From contig JANQSG010000015.1 in the NCBI GenBank assembly GCA_028284185.1, forward strand, positions 62,001 to 126,000: a DNA stretch of 64,000 nucleotides. Direction: 5' to 3'. Below the pieces are notes generated by a model, which ran no database searches, was not told the origin of the DNA, and saw only the letters and a list, made by a program, of their open reading frames with translations. Below are positions 55,597 through 64,000 of this stretch, piece by piece. Source of the DNA: Kangiella sp. GTDB taxonomy: Bacteria > Pseudomonadota > Gammaproteobacteria > Enterobacterales > Kangiellaceae. The first letter of the stretch is position 1, and each line of letters begins with the position of its first letter. The position numbers were made by a program, and so were the translations under genes.

Positions 55597-58371
55597 TTAT
55601 AGTGATTTTAGCTCGCTAATTTGCTGTTGAATTTTGGTTAAAGTACTTTCAACCTCTTCAAGTTTGCTCCGCTCTTTGGCTACCACGGCCTCTGGTGCCT
55701 TATCGGTAAAGTTTGCATTAGACAATTTACCGGAAATACGGCCCTGTTCTTTGCTAAGTTTTTCTATTTCTTTAGTTAATCGTGTGACTTCTTGTTCGAC
55801 ATCAATTAAGCCTGCCATTGGAATAAGGATCTCCATTTTGCCTGCTAAAGCTGTTGCAGACATAGGCGCTTCTTCTCCAGAAGCTAACCACTGGATAGTC
55901 CCCAGTTTGGCTAGCTTACTTAAGAAGTTTTTGTAGTTTTCAAGACGAGCTTTGTCTTGGTCTGAACCGTTTTTGAATAAAGCATTTAAGGGTTTACCTG
56001 AGGCAATATTCATTTCACCACGAATATTACGAATAGCCACAATTACTGTTTGTAACCATGCAATATCATCTTGCGCCTGTTGATCGAGCAGGGCACCACT
56101 CGATGCTGGGAAAGATTCCAGCATAATGCTCTCGCCAGTTTTTCCAACAAGTGGTGCGATTTTCTGCCAGACTTCTTCGGTAATAAATGGCATAAAAGGA
56201 TGCAGTAGGCGTAGTAACTGTTCCAAAACTGTTACTAACGTATGACGAGTGCCACGCTTTTCTGCAACAGAATAATCTTCGCCATAAAGAATCGGCTTTG
56301 ATAGTTCTAAATACCAGTCACAATAGGTATTCCAGGTGAATTCGTATAAGGCGTTAGCAGCAATATCAAAGCGGTATTGTGAAACTGCTGCTTCAAATTC
56401 GGTAATGGTGTTTTGCAACTGACTGATTATCCAACGATCAGCAACACTTAAGATTTTTTCTGTGTCACCAAGACCGGTATCCTGGCCTTCGGTATTCATC
56501 AAAACATAGCGCGCTGCATTCCAAATCTTATTACAGAAATTACGGTAACCTTCAACTCGATTGAGATCGAAATTAATATCACGTGAAGTGGAGGCCATAG
56601 CACAGAAAGTAAAGCGCATAGCGTCAGTTCCGTAGGCTGCAATACCTTCAGGAAATTGTTTGCGAGTGCGTTTTGCAATCTTATCGGCTGCCTGCGGATT
56701 CATCATGCCATAGGTGCGTTTGGTCACTAGATCTTCAAGTTCAATACCATCAATCAGATCAATTGGATCTAAAACATTACCTTTGGACTTGGACATTTTC
56801 TGGCCTTGCTCATCACGGATTAAGCCAGTGATATAGATCTCTTTAAACGGCACTTTACCGGTGAATTTCAAACCCATCATAATCATTCTGGCAACCCAGA
56901 AGAAAATAATATCGAAGCCAGTGACTAACACATTAGTCGGTAAAAAAGTTTCTAAATCAGGCTTTTCTTCAGGCCAGCCTAAGGTGGCAAATGGCCAAAG
57001 GGCAGAGGAGAACCAGGTATCAAGTACATCTTGATCACGTTTTAATTCGATATCACCAAGATTATACTTTTCCCGAACTTCTTCTTCATTGCGACCCACA
57101 TAAACCTTGCCTTCATTATCATACCAGGCTGGAATTTGATGCCCCCACCATAGTTGGCGCGAAATACACCAATCCTGAATATTTTCCATCCAGTGATAAT
57201 AGGTATTTGACCAGTTTTCGGGCACAAATTTAATATCACCGTTTTTGACCGCTTTTAATGCTGGCTCGGCCAACGGAGCAATCTTCACATACCACTGATC
57301 AGTCAAATAAGGTTCAATGACTACACCAGAGCGATCGCCTCGGGGAACCTTTAGCTTATGAGGATCAATTTTTTCTAATAACCCCAACGCCTCGAAATCT
57401 TCAATGATTTTCTGGCGTGCAGCATAGCGCTCCATACCCTGATAGACTTCAGGCGCGTTGCCATTAATATGGGCCGTTTCCGTTAAAATATTAATCATGG
57501 GCAAATTATGACGTTGCCCCATTTCATAATCATTAAAGTCGTGAGCAGGGGTAATTTTTACACAACCAGAACCAAAATCCTTTTCCACATAATCGTCGGC
57601 AATGATCGGAATTTCACGATCGGTTAACGGCAGCTTGATCGTTTTGCCAATTAAATGTTGATAGCGCTCATCGTCTGGATGAACTGCCACTGCAGTATCG
57701 CCCAACATGGTTTCCGGACGAGTAGTGGCAACGATTAAATGGTCTGAACCATCGGCCAGTGGATAACGTAGATGCCAAAGATGACCATTCTCTTCTTCTG
57801 ATTCAACTTCCAGATCGGAAACGGCGGTCAGCAGCTTCGGATCCCAATTAACTAAACGCTGACCCCGATAAATCAAACCTTCTTCGTACAGTTGCACGAA
57901 TACTTCCAATACTGCATTGGACAAGTCTTGGTCCATGGTGAAAGCTTCGCGCTGCCAGTCGCAAGAGTCACCCAAACGACGCATTTGATGGCTAATGGTG
58001 CCGCCGGATTCTTCTTTCCATTGCCAGACTTTATCAATAAATTTTTCACGGCCTAGATCGTGGCGACTGATATTATCGGCTGCTAACAAACGCTCAACCA
58101 CCATTTGGGTGGCGATCCCCGCATGATCGGTACCGGGTTGCCATAAAGTATTGTCACCTTTCATCCGGTGATAGCGAGTCAGCGCATCCATAATAGTGTG
58201 CTGGAAAGCATGCCCCATATGCAAACTACCTGTCACATTGGGCGGTGGGATCATGATGCAGTAGCTATCCTGGCCTACTTCATTGGTGGCATTAGCAGAA
58301 AAGTATTGGTTATTTTCCCATTGTTGATACAACTTTTGCTCAATGCTTTGGGGATCGTAAGCTTTATCCAT
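55597..58371 (-). CDS. valS: Valine-tRNA ligase
   Basis: ValS is 924 residues. The class I HIGH motif is [14 protein letters not shown] and the KMSKS motif [13 protein letters not shown]. The editing domain has [17 protein letters not shown], and the C-terminal coiled coil (about 860-924) is the ValS tRNA-binding arm. It has its own TATAAT promoter overlapping the end of the upstream DUF6498 gene. Confidence 0.98.
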   Translation of the reverse strand: MDKAYDPQSIEQKLYQQWENNQYFSANATNEVGQDSYCIMIPPPNVTGSLHMGHAFQHTIMDALTRYHRMKGDNTLWQPGTDHAGIATQMVVERLLAADNISRHDLGREKFIDKVWQWKEESGGTISHQMRRLGDSCDWQREAFTMDQDLSNAVLEVFVQLYEEGLIYRGQRLVNWDPKLLTAVSDLEVESEEENGHLWHLRYPLADGSDHLIVATTRPETMLGDTAVAVHPDDERYQHLIGKTIKLPLTDREIPIIADDYVEKDFGSGCVKITPAHDFNDYEMGQRHNLPMINILTETAHINGNAPEVYQGMERYAARQKIIEDFEALGLLEKIDPHKLKVPRGDRSGVVIEPYLTDQWYVKIAPLAEPALKAVKNGDIKFVPENWSNTYYHWMENIQDWCISRQLWWGHQIPAWYDNEGKVYVGRNEEEVREKYNLGDIELKRDQDVLDTWFSSALWPFATLGWPEEKPDLETFLPTNVLVTGFDIIFFWVARMIMMGLKFTGKVPFKEIYITGLIRDEQGQKMSKSKGNVLDPIDLIDGIELEDLVTKRTYGMMNPQAADKIAKRTRKQFPEGIAAYGTDAMRFTFCAMASTSRDINFDLNRVEGYRNFCNKIWNAARYVLMNTEGQDTGLGDTEKILSVADRWIISQLQNTITEFEAAVSQYRFDIAANALYEFTWNTYCDWYLELSKPILYGEDYSVAEKRGTRHTLVTVLEQLLRLLHPFMPFITEEVWQKIAPLVGKTGESIMLESFPASSGALLDQQAQDDIAWLQTVIVAIRNIRGEMNIASGKPLNALFKNGSDQDKARLENYKNFLSKLAKLGTIQWLASGEEAPMSATALAGKMEILIPMAGLIDVEQEVTRLTKEIEKLSKEQGRISGKLSNANFTDKAPEAVVAKERSKLEEVESTLTKIQQQISELKSL

Positions 58372-58405
58372 TGTTAGAGTTCTAATTTATGGCGTAAAAC
58401 CTTGA

Positions 58406-58433
58406 ATTATAGCGTTTGTGGGCGATTTATCCA
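58406..58433 (-). promoter_or_regulatory. Candidate promoter of valS
   Basis: On the reverse strand TGGATA, 16 bases, TATAAT, with the valS start codon about 35 bases beyond the -10 box. Confidence 0.5.
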
Positions 58434-59335
58434 TTACTTTTAAAGCTCTTACGGGCTTCTCTTTCCTCTATAAGCATTTCGTCAATAGTTTCTTGATAAA
58501 GCTCAAACATACGCTTGGGCATGAATAGTTTGTAGAGTTTCTCAGCTTTTGAATATTGAGCAGAAGAGACCATTTCGCTAACGCTATTGTATTCGTATTG
58601 AGTGCGGTTAATTTTTATATAAGGTTTACTCATTTTTTCGCGAATAAACAGTTTGATTTCTTCATCGCTGGCATCTGGTGATATCTTATCAAGGGAGTTG
58701 GCTTTTTTAGAGTTTCCAGAGGGAGCATTAAAGATTTGTGGTCTTTTTAAGTCAAAGAAAAGCTTAATTGCTATTAGTAAAAAAGCAACCGCGGAGGAGT
58801 TCTCTAAAACAAGAGCAATTAAACCACCAGCAATGATCGAAAGGTGAAGAATAACGATTCTTTGATAAGGCCTAGTCATTTCTTCGCCCATGCCAGTAAT
58901 CAATTTGTTTTTATAGGCTGAAACATAATCGACTAAATGACCAACAAAAAGCCCGGCAAAAGCTATTAATAACCATTTATCCTGGAGCAACTCAAAGCTG
59001 CTGCTTAGTAGATTGTTTTGGTCGCTAATATCAAGATTTTCACCAAAAAGGGCAAATACGAAAGTACCGTGACCGTAAGTAAAAAAACCGTAGTGAAAAC
59101 AGAAAAAAGCGGATAAGAATAAGCCACCAATCATGAAAATAGGGGCATTATCAGGTCGGATTAATAATCTTAAAATAACAAATATGCCAATGATGACATT
59201 CTCCAGCCAGTACAAAAACACTAGATCAAAAGCTGACCAACCAAAAAGCAATATACCAATTAGAGGTATTATATTGGTTAGTGCGATGGCAACTTTGCCA
59301 AGACTGTTTTGATTATCAAAGCCAAATTTCAACAT
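58427..59335 (-). CDS. DUF6498-type membrane protein
   Basis: The protein has 302 residues. Five or six membrane helices fill the first two thirds, with LVFLYWLENVIIGIF and FCFHYGFFTYGHGTFVFALFG, which I associate with DUF6498. A charged cytoplasmic tail (about 205-302) follows. Function unknown. It lies between a methyltransferase gene and valS on the same strand. Confidence 0.82.
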   Translation of the reverse strand: MLKFGFDNQNSLGKVAIALTNIIPLIGILLFGWSAFDLVFLYWLENVIIGIFVILRLLIRPDNAPIFMIGGLFLSAFFCFHYGFFTYGHGTFVFALFGENLDISDQNNLLSSSFELLQDKWLLIAFAGLFVGHLVDYVSAYKNKLITGMGEEMTRPYQRIVILHLSIIAGGLIALVLENSSAVAFLLIAIKLFFDLKRPQIFNAPSGNSKKANSLDKISPDASDEEIKLFIREKMSKPYIKINRTQYEYNSVSEMVSSAQYSKAEKLYKLFMPKRMFELYQETIDEMLIEEREARKSFKSNG

Positions 59336-59347
59336 ATTAGATATAAT

Positions 59348-59887
59348 TTATTTTTGACAAATATAAATAAAGGCTGGCGGCGCATTCCGTAACACAAATT
59401 TCAGCTTGTTATGGCTGAAATACTGATAAATGAATTTGCGGTCTTTCAGAATGTATTGATACTGAATAAATAAACCGCCTGGCTTCAAGGTTTTATGAAT
59501 AGCGGTTATTAATTCTTGCTTCATGGAGTTTTTGAAAAGAGCAAGTGGCAAACAGGATACTACCGCGTCCACCGAGTCTGGAGCAAAGTCATTTTTGATT
59601 TCAAGTGCAGAACGTTCAAGAATTTTCAGGCGCTGGTCAGCAAAGTTATTTTTTAATAACTTGACAAATGTGTCATTAATTTCATAACAACTGAGTTTAG
59701 CATCTTGCGGCAAGTGATTTAATAAGCTTTTAGTAACAGCACCATTACCAGCACCCAGTTCAACCAGAACTTTTGTATCGATTGGCAACAGACGGCTGAT
59801 CTTATCGGCTAAAAAGCGTGAGCTTGGGAAAAAGGTACCAGTGCTTTTTAAATTGCTAATGGCATTTTTAGTAAAGACTCTGCTCAT
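59348..59887 (-). CDS. Class I SAM-dependent methyltransferase, PmtA-like
   Basis: It has 179 residues. TGTFFPSSRFLADKI followed by VLVELGAGNGAVTKSLL (SAM motif I) and the acidic CYEIND is the pattern of bacterial phospholipid N-methyltransferases and the related rRNA dimethylases. AVVSCLPLALF replaces the usual NPPY catalytic motif, as in PmtA. It may methylate phosphatidylethanolamine or another lipid; the exact substrate cannot be read from sequence. Confidence 0.85.
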   Translation of the reverse strand: MSRVFTKNAISNLKSTGTFFPSSRFLADKISRLLPIDTKVLVELGAGNGAVTKSLLNHLPQDAKLSCYEINDTFVKLLKNNFADQRLKILERSALEIKNDFAPDSVDAVVSCLPLALFKNSMKQELITAIHKTLKPGGLFIQYQYILKDRKFIYQYFSHNKLKFVLRNAPPAFIYICQK

Positions 59888-59928
59888 GCAGGAGTTTCCT
59901 TATTATTGTTATTTATCAAGTAAGCACA

Positions 59929-60357
59929 TTAATGTTTATAGTGCTGCAAAGGGTAACCGTGGCTACGATAAAACTTATAGCGTTCCCGTGCCTTGATTTT
60001 GGCTTCTTCTTGATTGGGAACTAGCTCAAAGCAATGCAAAAAATAACTAAAAAAACTTTGTACCTCCGCGCTAAGATTGATTAAACAGTCGTGTTGATTA
60101 TCAGGAGGCTCCTGATAACCAATTTGTACAGGAGGTGCTTTATTAGGACCTTCACCGACCAGATTGTGTGGAATAAAATCATCCAGCTCCTGAGTCCATA
60201 ACCATTCATCAATGGCTTCGGCCTGTTCTTTCGATTCAGCGTGAACATAGATTTTTTTGGACTGACGATAAAGATTTTGCACCTGTTGGCCTATCAACTG
60301 CAGATAGGCTTTCTCATCAGCTTGCGATTCCAGAATATGAAACTCGATACTGGTCAT
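59929..60357 (-). CDS. holC: DNA polymerase III subunit chi
   Basis: A 142-residue protein. IEFHILESQADEKAYLQLIGQQVQNLYRQSKKIYVHAES and EWLWTQELDDFIPHNLVGEG fit HolC. It links the clamp loader to SSB through the psi subunit. It follows pepA after four bases, the common pepA-holC-valS order, here interrupted by two genes before valS. Confidence 0.95.
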   Translation of the reverse strand: MTSIEFHILESQADEKAYLQLIGQQVQNLYRQSKKIYVHAESKEQAEAIDEWLWTQELDDFIPHNLVGEGPNKAPPVQIGYQEPPDNQHDCLINLSAEVQSFFSYFLHCFELVPNQEEAKIKARERYKFYRSHGYPLQHYKH

Positions 60358-60361
60358 AAGG

Positions 60362-61858
60362 TTATGATTTATTAACGCGGTTTAATACGATTTGGCTTAA
60401 TAGTGGAACCGGACGACCAGTTGCACCTTTCTTAGAACCACTACGCCATGCGGTTCCGGCAATATCCAAGTGAGCCCAGCGATACTTTTTAGTAAACTTA
60501 GATAAGAAACAGGCAGCGGTAATGGTACCTGCCGGACGTCCCCCCAGGTTACTGAAATCCGCAAAGTTAGATTTCAATTGATCATGGTACTCATCCCAAA
60601 TGGGTAAACGCCATACCCGATCATGGGCCATATCGCTGGCATTTTCGATTTCATGTGCCAACGGATTGTTATTGCTCATTAAGCCACTAGCCTGATGTCC
60701 CAGGGCGATAATAACCGCACCGGTTAGTGTGGCGATATCGATCACAATTTCCGGATTGTATTTTTCAACATAAGTAAGGGCATCACATAAAACCAAACGG
60801 CCCTCGGCATCGGTATTTAAAATCTCAACGGTTTGCCCGGAAAGAGTTGTTACCACATCGCCAGGTCGCGTAGCGTTGCTGGCTGGCATATTTTCAGCTG
60901 CCGCCACAAAACCCACCACATTAATGGGTAATTCCATTTCAGCTACAGCCTTCATCAAACCAAAGACCGAGGCAGCACCGCCCATATCGAACTTCATCTC
61001 GTCCATAGCGGCACCAGGCTTAAGAGAAATACCACCAGTATCGAAAGTAATGCCTTTACCCACAAACACCAGTGGTTTTTCATCTTTAGCTCCCGCCATA
61101 TATTCCATCGCAATCATTTTCCCTGGTTGTTCGGAACCTTGTGCCACTGAGACAAAAGCGCCAGCCCCCATTTCTTTTAGCTCAGACTCATCCAGCACAT
61201 CGACACTAAAATGTTCGTATTGCTCAGCCAAAGCTTCGGCTTGCTCAGCGAGATAAGTTGGATGACAAATATTGCCTGGCAAATTTGCTAAGTCTTTAGT
61301 CAGACCTTGACCTTTACTTATCGCCTCTGCCTGCTTAATGGCTACCTCAGATTGTGGCAAGTCAGCGCGTGAGTCGATTAAAAAGGTTAGTTTGCGCAAA
61401 GGACGGCGGCTTTCGGATTTTTTACTTTTCAGCTGGTCAAAGCGATACAAGGTATCGTTAGCAGCTTCAATTCCAAAGCGAATTTTCCAATACAGATCCT
61501 GGCTTTTAATATTCAGATTATTTAAGCAGCTCATGGCGTCAGTAGTGCCTGTTTCATCTAAAATAGCTATGACTTTTTTAGAGACTTTTTGATAATTGCT
61601 AACGCTAAATTCACGTTCTTTACCGCAACCGACCAGTAAAATCCGATCACAGTTGGTATTGGGAACAGAATGTAATAACAGGGTTTGGCCTAATTTTCCT
61701 TCCATATCACCTCGGCGCAAAATGCCGCTTAAATGTCCATCGCTAAGCTCATCGACCAACTGAGCTTGTGGAGAAAGTTTGCGAGAGGCAAAGACCCCCA
61801 GGATCAGACAACCTGTTTTTTGTTTTTCTGCGCTGCCGCTTTTAACAAAGAATTCCAT
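60362..61858 (-). CDS. pepA: Leucyl aminopeptidase (PepA)
   Basis: PepA is 498 residues, the family size. The two-metal site includes VGKGITFDTGGISLKPGAAMDEMKFDMGG and the signature NTDAEGRL. It removes N-terminal residues from peptides, and in E. coli it also binds DNA (XerC accessory factor, carAB repressor). It is divergent from lptF, as in E. coli. Confidence 0.98.
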   Translation of the reverse strand: MEFFVKSGSAEKQKTGCLILGVFASRKLSPQAQLVDELSDGHLSGILRRGDMEGKLGQTLLLHSVPNTNCDRILLVGCGKEREFSVSNYQKVSKKVIAILDETGTTDAMSCLNNLNIKSQDLYWKIRFGIEAANDTLYRFDQLKSKKSESRRPLRKLTFLIDSRADLPQSEVAIKQAEAISKGQGLTKDLANLPGNICHPTYLAEQAEALAEQYEHFSVDVLDESELKEMGAGAFVSVAQGSEQPGKMIAMEYMAGAKDEKPLVFVGKGITFDTGGISLKPGAAMDEMKFDMGGAASVFGLMKAVAEMELPINVVGFVAAAENMPASNATRPGDVVTTLSGQTVEILNTDAEGRLVLCDALTYVEKYNPEIVIDIATLTGAVIIALGHQASGLMSNNNPLAHEIENASDMAHDRVWRLPIWDEYHDQLKSNFADFSNLGGRPAGTITAACFLSKFTKKYRWAHLDIAGTAWRSGSKKGATGRPVPLLSQIVLNRVNKS

Positions 61859-61865
61859 ACTACAC

Positions 61866-61893
61866 CTGCAAATTACTGATTTTTAGTTATAAT
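61866..61893. promoter_or_regulatory. Candidate overlapping promoters between pepA and lptF
   Basis: TATAAT (61888-61893) on the forward strand for lptF overlaps TATAAC on the reverse strand for pepA. The forward -35 is weak (CTGCAA at 16 bases). Confidence 0.4.
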
Positions 61894-61994
61894 GCTCGAA
61901 AGTTGGATTAGTTTAACCGAAATTGGGATTTATGCCAGTTTCAATTGTCTGAATAAAAGATATTAAGAAAACCTAAACCATCAGGACTTAACAT

Positions 61995-63128
61995 TTGATC
62001 ATTAGTCGTTACCTCAATCGGGAAGTTTTTACCAGTACCAGTGCCATTTTGGGGGTTTTGTTCGCTATATTTATCAGTCAGAGGGTGGTGAAATACCTCG
62101 GACAAGCAGCTAATGGTGATATTTCCGGTGTTATGGTCTGGCAAATGGTAGGGTTGTTTTCACCAGTACTGGTTGGTTTTTTATTGCCGCTGGCTTTTTT
62201 CTTAGGTTGCCTGTTGGCTTTTAGTCGCCTTTATGTAGATAGTGAAATGGCGGTACTGCGCTCTTCTGGCGTGAGTGAATATCAGTTGATCAAAATGCTA
62301 TTACCAATTGCCATAATAGTGGCCTTAATTGGCGGCGCGGTTACTTTATGGATCTCACCCTGGGCTAATGAAATCACCTATCAACTCAGGGATGAACAAG
62401 CTAGCAAATTAGAGCTAAGCATGTTATCACCAGGTCGCTTCCAAACCTTCCAGCAAGGCAATGGAGTGGTTTATGTAGATGAAGCTGGAGAAGGCGCTGC
62501 CTCTGATAGTCAATTAGGGAATTTTTTCTTAGCGGAAATTGATGTTGAAGAAGGTGAGAAAAGTCGTTTAGTCGCTGCTAAAAGTGCTGAGCGTTTTTAT
62601 GATGAGGTTCAAGATAAAAATTTCCTGCAATTGAATGATGGTTTTGTTTATGAACTGGATGAAAATAATCAGATTCGCAAAATTACTGAGTTCAAGCATT
62701 ATTATGCGCGGTTGGAGGCTGAACAAAGCTTTGTTTCACGCCGTAAAATTTCTGCAACGCCAACCCATAAACTTTGGCAGGCCCGTGATAATTTAAGTTG
62801 GGCGGAATTACACTGGCGCTTAGCGGTGCCTTTGTCGGTACCATTTTTATTATTGTTAGCGGTACCACTAAGTCGAGTCAGGCCACGTGAGGGGAAGTTC
62901 GCCAAAATTCTACCTGCACTTTTGATTTATATTGGCTATGTGATTTTTATTGTGGTGTTTAGGCGCTGGATCGAAGATGAAAAACTGCCTGGCTGGATTG
63001 GTTATATCCCGATTTATCTGGTTATGGCTTTTTTGGCGGTGAGACTTTTATATTTACATAGTCGTGCTAATACTCATAACAATAAAAAAGCAGCAACAGA
63101 AACTGCTAACGATAATAAAAGCGGGTAA
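61995..63128 (+). CDS. lptF: LPS export ABC transporter permease LptF
   Basis: LptF has 377 residues from a TTG with AGGA eight bases upstream. Three membrane helices come first, with ISRYLNREVFTSTSAILGV and VLRSSGVSEYQLIKML (the coupling helix). A periplasmic beta-jellyroll domain (about 120-260) and three more helices follow. With LptG and LptB2 it extracts lipopolysaccharide from the inner membrane. Confidence 0.96.
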   Translation: MIISRYLNREVFTSTSAILGVLFAIFISQRVVKYLGQAANGDISGVMVWQMVGLFSPVLVGFLLPLAFFLGCLLAFSRLYVDSEMAVLRSSGVSEYQLIKMLLPIAIIVALIGGAVTLWISPWANEITYQLRDEQASKLELSMLSPGRFQTFQQGNGVVYVDEAGEGAASDSQLGNFFLAEIDVEEGEKSRLVAAKSAERFYDEVQDKNFLQLNDGFVYELDENNQIRKITEFKHYYARLEAEQSFVSRRKISATPTHKLWQARDNLSWAELHWRLAVPLSVPFLLLLAVPLSRVRPREGKFAKILPALLIYIGYVIFIVVFRRWIEDEKLPGWIGYIPIYLVMAFLAVRLLYLHSRANTHNNKKAATETANDNKSG

Positions 63129-63133
63129 TCATC

Positions 63134-64000
63134 ATGAATATACTGCGCTTTTATATCGGTAAAACCATTCTCACTACTTCGTTGATCACTTTATTTGCTC
63201 TGGCCATTATTCGGGTACTTTTTACTTTAATTGATGAGATGAATGATTTTGGTAAAGGCGACTATCAATTTATGGATGGCTTGATTTATTCCTTGATGCT
63301 AGCACCTAAATACATTTACGATTTTTTCCCAATGGCGGTATTGATTGGTTCCATTGCTGGGCTGGGGATTCTAGCTTCACGTTCAGAATTGACGGTGATG
63401 CGTGCCATTGGCAAAACCACTGGGCAGATTGTATGGGCGGCTTTAAGTTATGGTTTGATTTTGATTGCATTTGCTATTTTCTTAGGGGAGTTTGTTGCGC
63501 CAAAAACTACTCAGGCTGCAGAAAGTCTGCGTAATCGAGCTATTTATGGAGAGCAGCTGGTAAAAAGTGGTCAGGGTATGTGGCTAAAAGATGGCCAGCA
63601 AATGATCCATTTGGCTGAGGTTTTAGGGGAAAGTCGACTCAAAGGCGTAACCATTTATCAACTTAATCAACAGCAACAAGTAGTACGTATAACCACTGCT
63701 GCTTCTGCGACTTTGGTTGACAATGCCTGGCAATTAGCCAATGGTAGGCATACTTTAGTATCGCAAGAGCAAATTGATACGCAAAAATTTGATGCTTGGC
63801 AATGGGATACTCAGATCTCACTTGAACATTTGGCAGTACTTAGATTAAAGCCTGAAAATTTTAATGCCCTGAGTTTGTATGATTATCGCAGTTATTTAAA
63901 ATCGAATGGGCAAGATACTAAATCCTATGACTTGGAATTTTGGCGTAAAATGATTCAGCCTTTTAGCACTGCAGTGATGATTATTCTAGCCGCTTCCTTC
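63134..64000 (+). CDS. lptG: LPS export ABC transporter permease LptG, 3' end cut by window
   Basis: It starts with ATG five bases after lptF and runs open to the window end (289 codons seen, about 355 expected). MNILRFYIGKTILTTSLITL begins the first helix, and LTVMRAIGKTTGQIVWAAL is the coupling helix typical of LptG. The periplasmic domain is complete and the last helices are just starting. It is the partner of LptF; it is missing from the ORF track because it lacks a stop in the window. Confidence 0.95.
   Translation, partial: MNILRFYIGKTILTTSLITLFALAIIRVLFTLIDEMNDFGKGDYQFMDGLIYSLMLAPKYIYDFFPMAVLIGSIAGLGILASRSELTVMRAIGKTTGQIVWAALSYGLILIAFAIFLGEFVAPKTTQAAESLRNRAIYGEQLVKSGQGMWLKDGQQMIHLAEVLGESRLKGVTIYQLNQQQQVVRITTAASATLVDNAWQLANGRHTLVSQEQIDTQKFDAWQWDTQISLEHLAVLRLKPENFNALSLYDYRSYLKSNGQDTKSYDLEFWRKMIQPFSTAVMIILAASF

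Noticed and set aside
1-64000. CRISPR arrays, tRNA or rRNA genes, prophage or transposase genes
   Set aside because: I looked for regular spaced repeats, cloverleaf sequences in the gaps and transposase motifs and saw none.

Overview
This window reads as a contiguous stretch of chromosome from a moderately AT-rich gammaproteobacterium. Housekeeping genes are close to their E. coli and Pseudomonas counterparts. The landmark blocks are nadB next to rpoE-rseA-rseC-mucD, ybgC-tolQRAB-pal-cpoB, rlmN-pilF-rodZ-ispG-hisS-yfgM-bamB-der, and guaB-guaA. Together with a fused aspartate kinase/diaminopimelate decarboxylase they suggest a marine lineage near Kangiellaceae. That placement is an impression from memory of gene order and protein style, not a computed result.

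Layout. 1-6.3 kb: a 5'-truncated DUF885 zinc-peptidase-like gene, a DUF6249/ECF-sigma/2-TM protein cassette, a TetR regulator divergent from an exported peroxiredoxin, and the ygfZ / sdhE-ygfX pair. 6.3-18.9 kb: nadB divergent from the envelope-stress locus rpoE-rseA-rseC-mucD (rseB is absent), then lepA-lepB-DUF4845-rnc-era and recO-pdxJ-acpS, followed by an unknown exported protein. 19.5-26.1 kb: a more accessory zone with dispersed repeats, an SDR, glutathione peroxidase, an M28 lipoprotein peptidase, yheS and two unknown membrane proteins. 26.2-34.4 kb: ruvB, ybgC and the Tol-Pal operon, then queE, a small membrane protein and queC. 34.5-46.7 kb: ndk, a repeat-rich gap, rlmN through der, and a reverse-strand xseA followed by a frameshifted DUF4279 gene. 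46.8-55.2 kb: guaB, guaA, a GNAT enzyme, tadA, two DUF805 membrane proteins and lysC-lysA. 55.2-64 kb: a reverse-strand block with valS, holC and pepA, divergent from lptF and a truncated lptG.

The strongest regulatory find lies in front of the lysC-lysA fusion. A perfect -35 box is followed by a 25-codon ORF with three Lys-Lys pairs at four-residue spacing. After it come a GC-rich segment over the ORF stop, its complement, and a second copy of the segment running into a T tract. This is the architecture of ribosome-mediated attenuation, here apparently sensing lysine. No L-box-sized space is present.

The second find is a roughly 100-nt repeat present three times, just downstream of era, ndk and guaB. 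Its stems differ in sequence but keep pairing, while the linkers stay conserved, so it looks like a structured RNA family. Other points of note are four sigma-E-like promoters in and around the rpoE locus, a probable CTG start for ygfX, a 17-codon ORF overlapping the tadA start, and a DUF805 protein ending in a type IV pilin-like helix. I saw no CRISPR array, tRNA, rRNA, prophage or insertion sequence.
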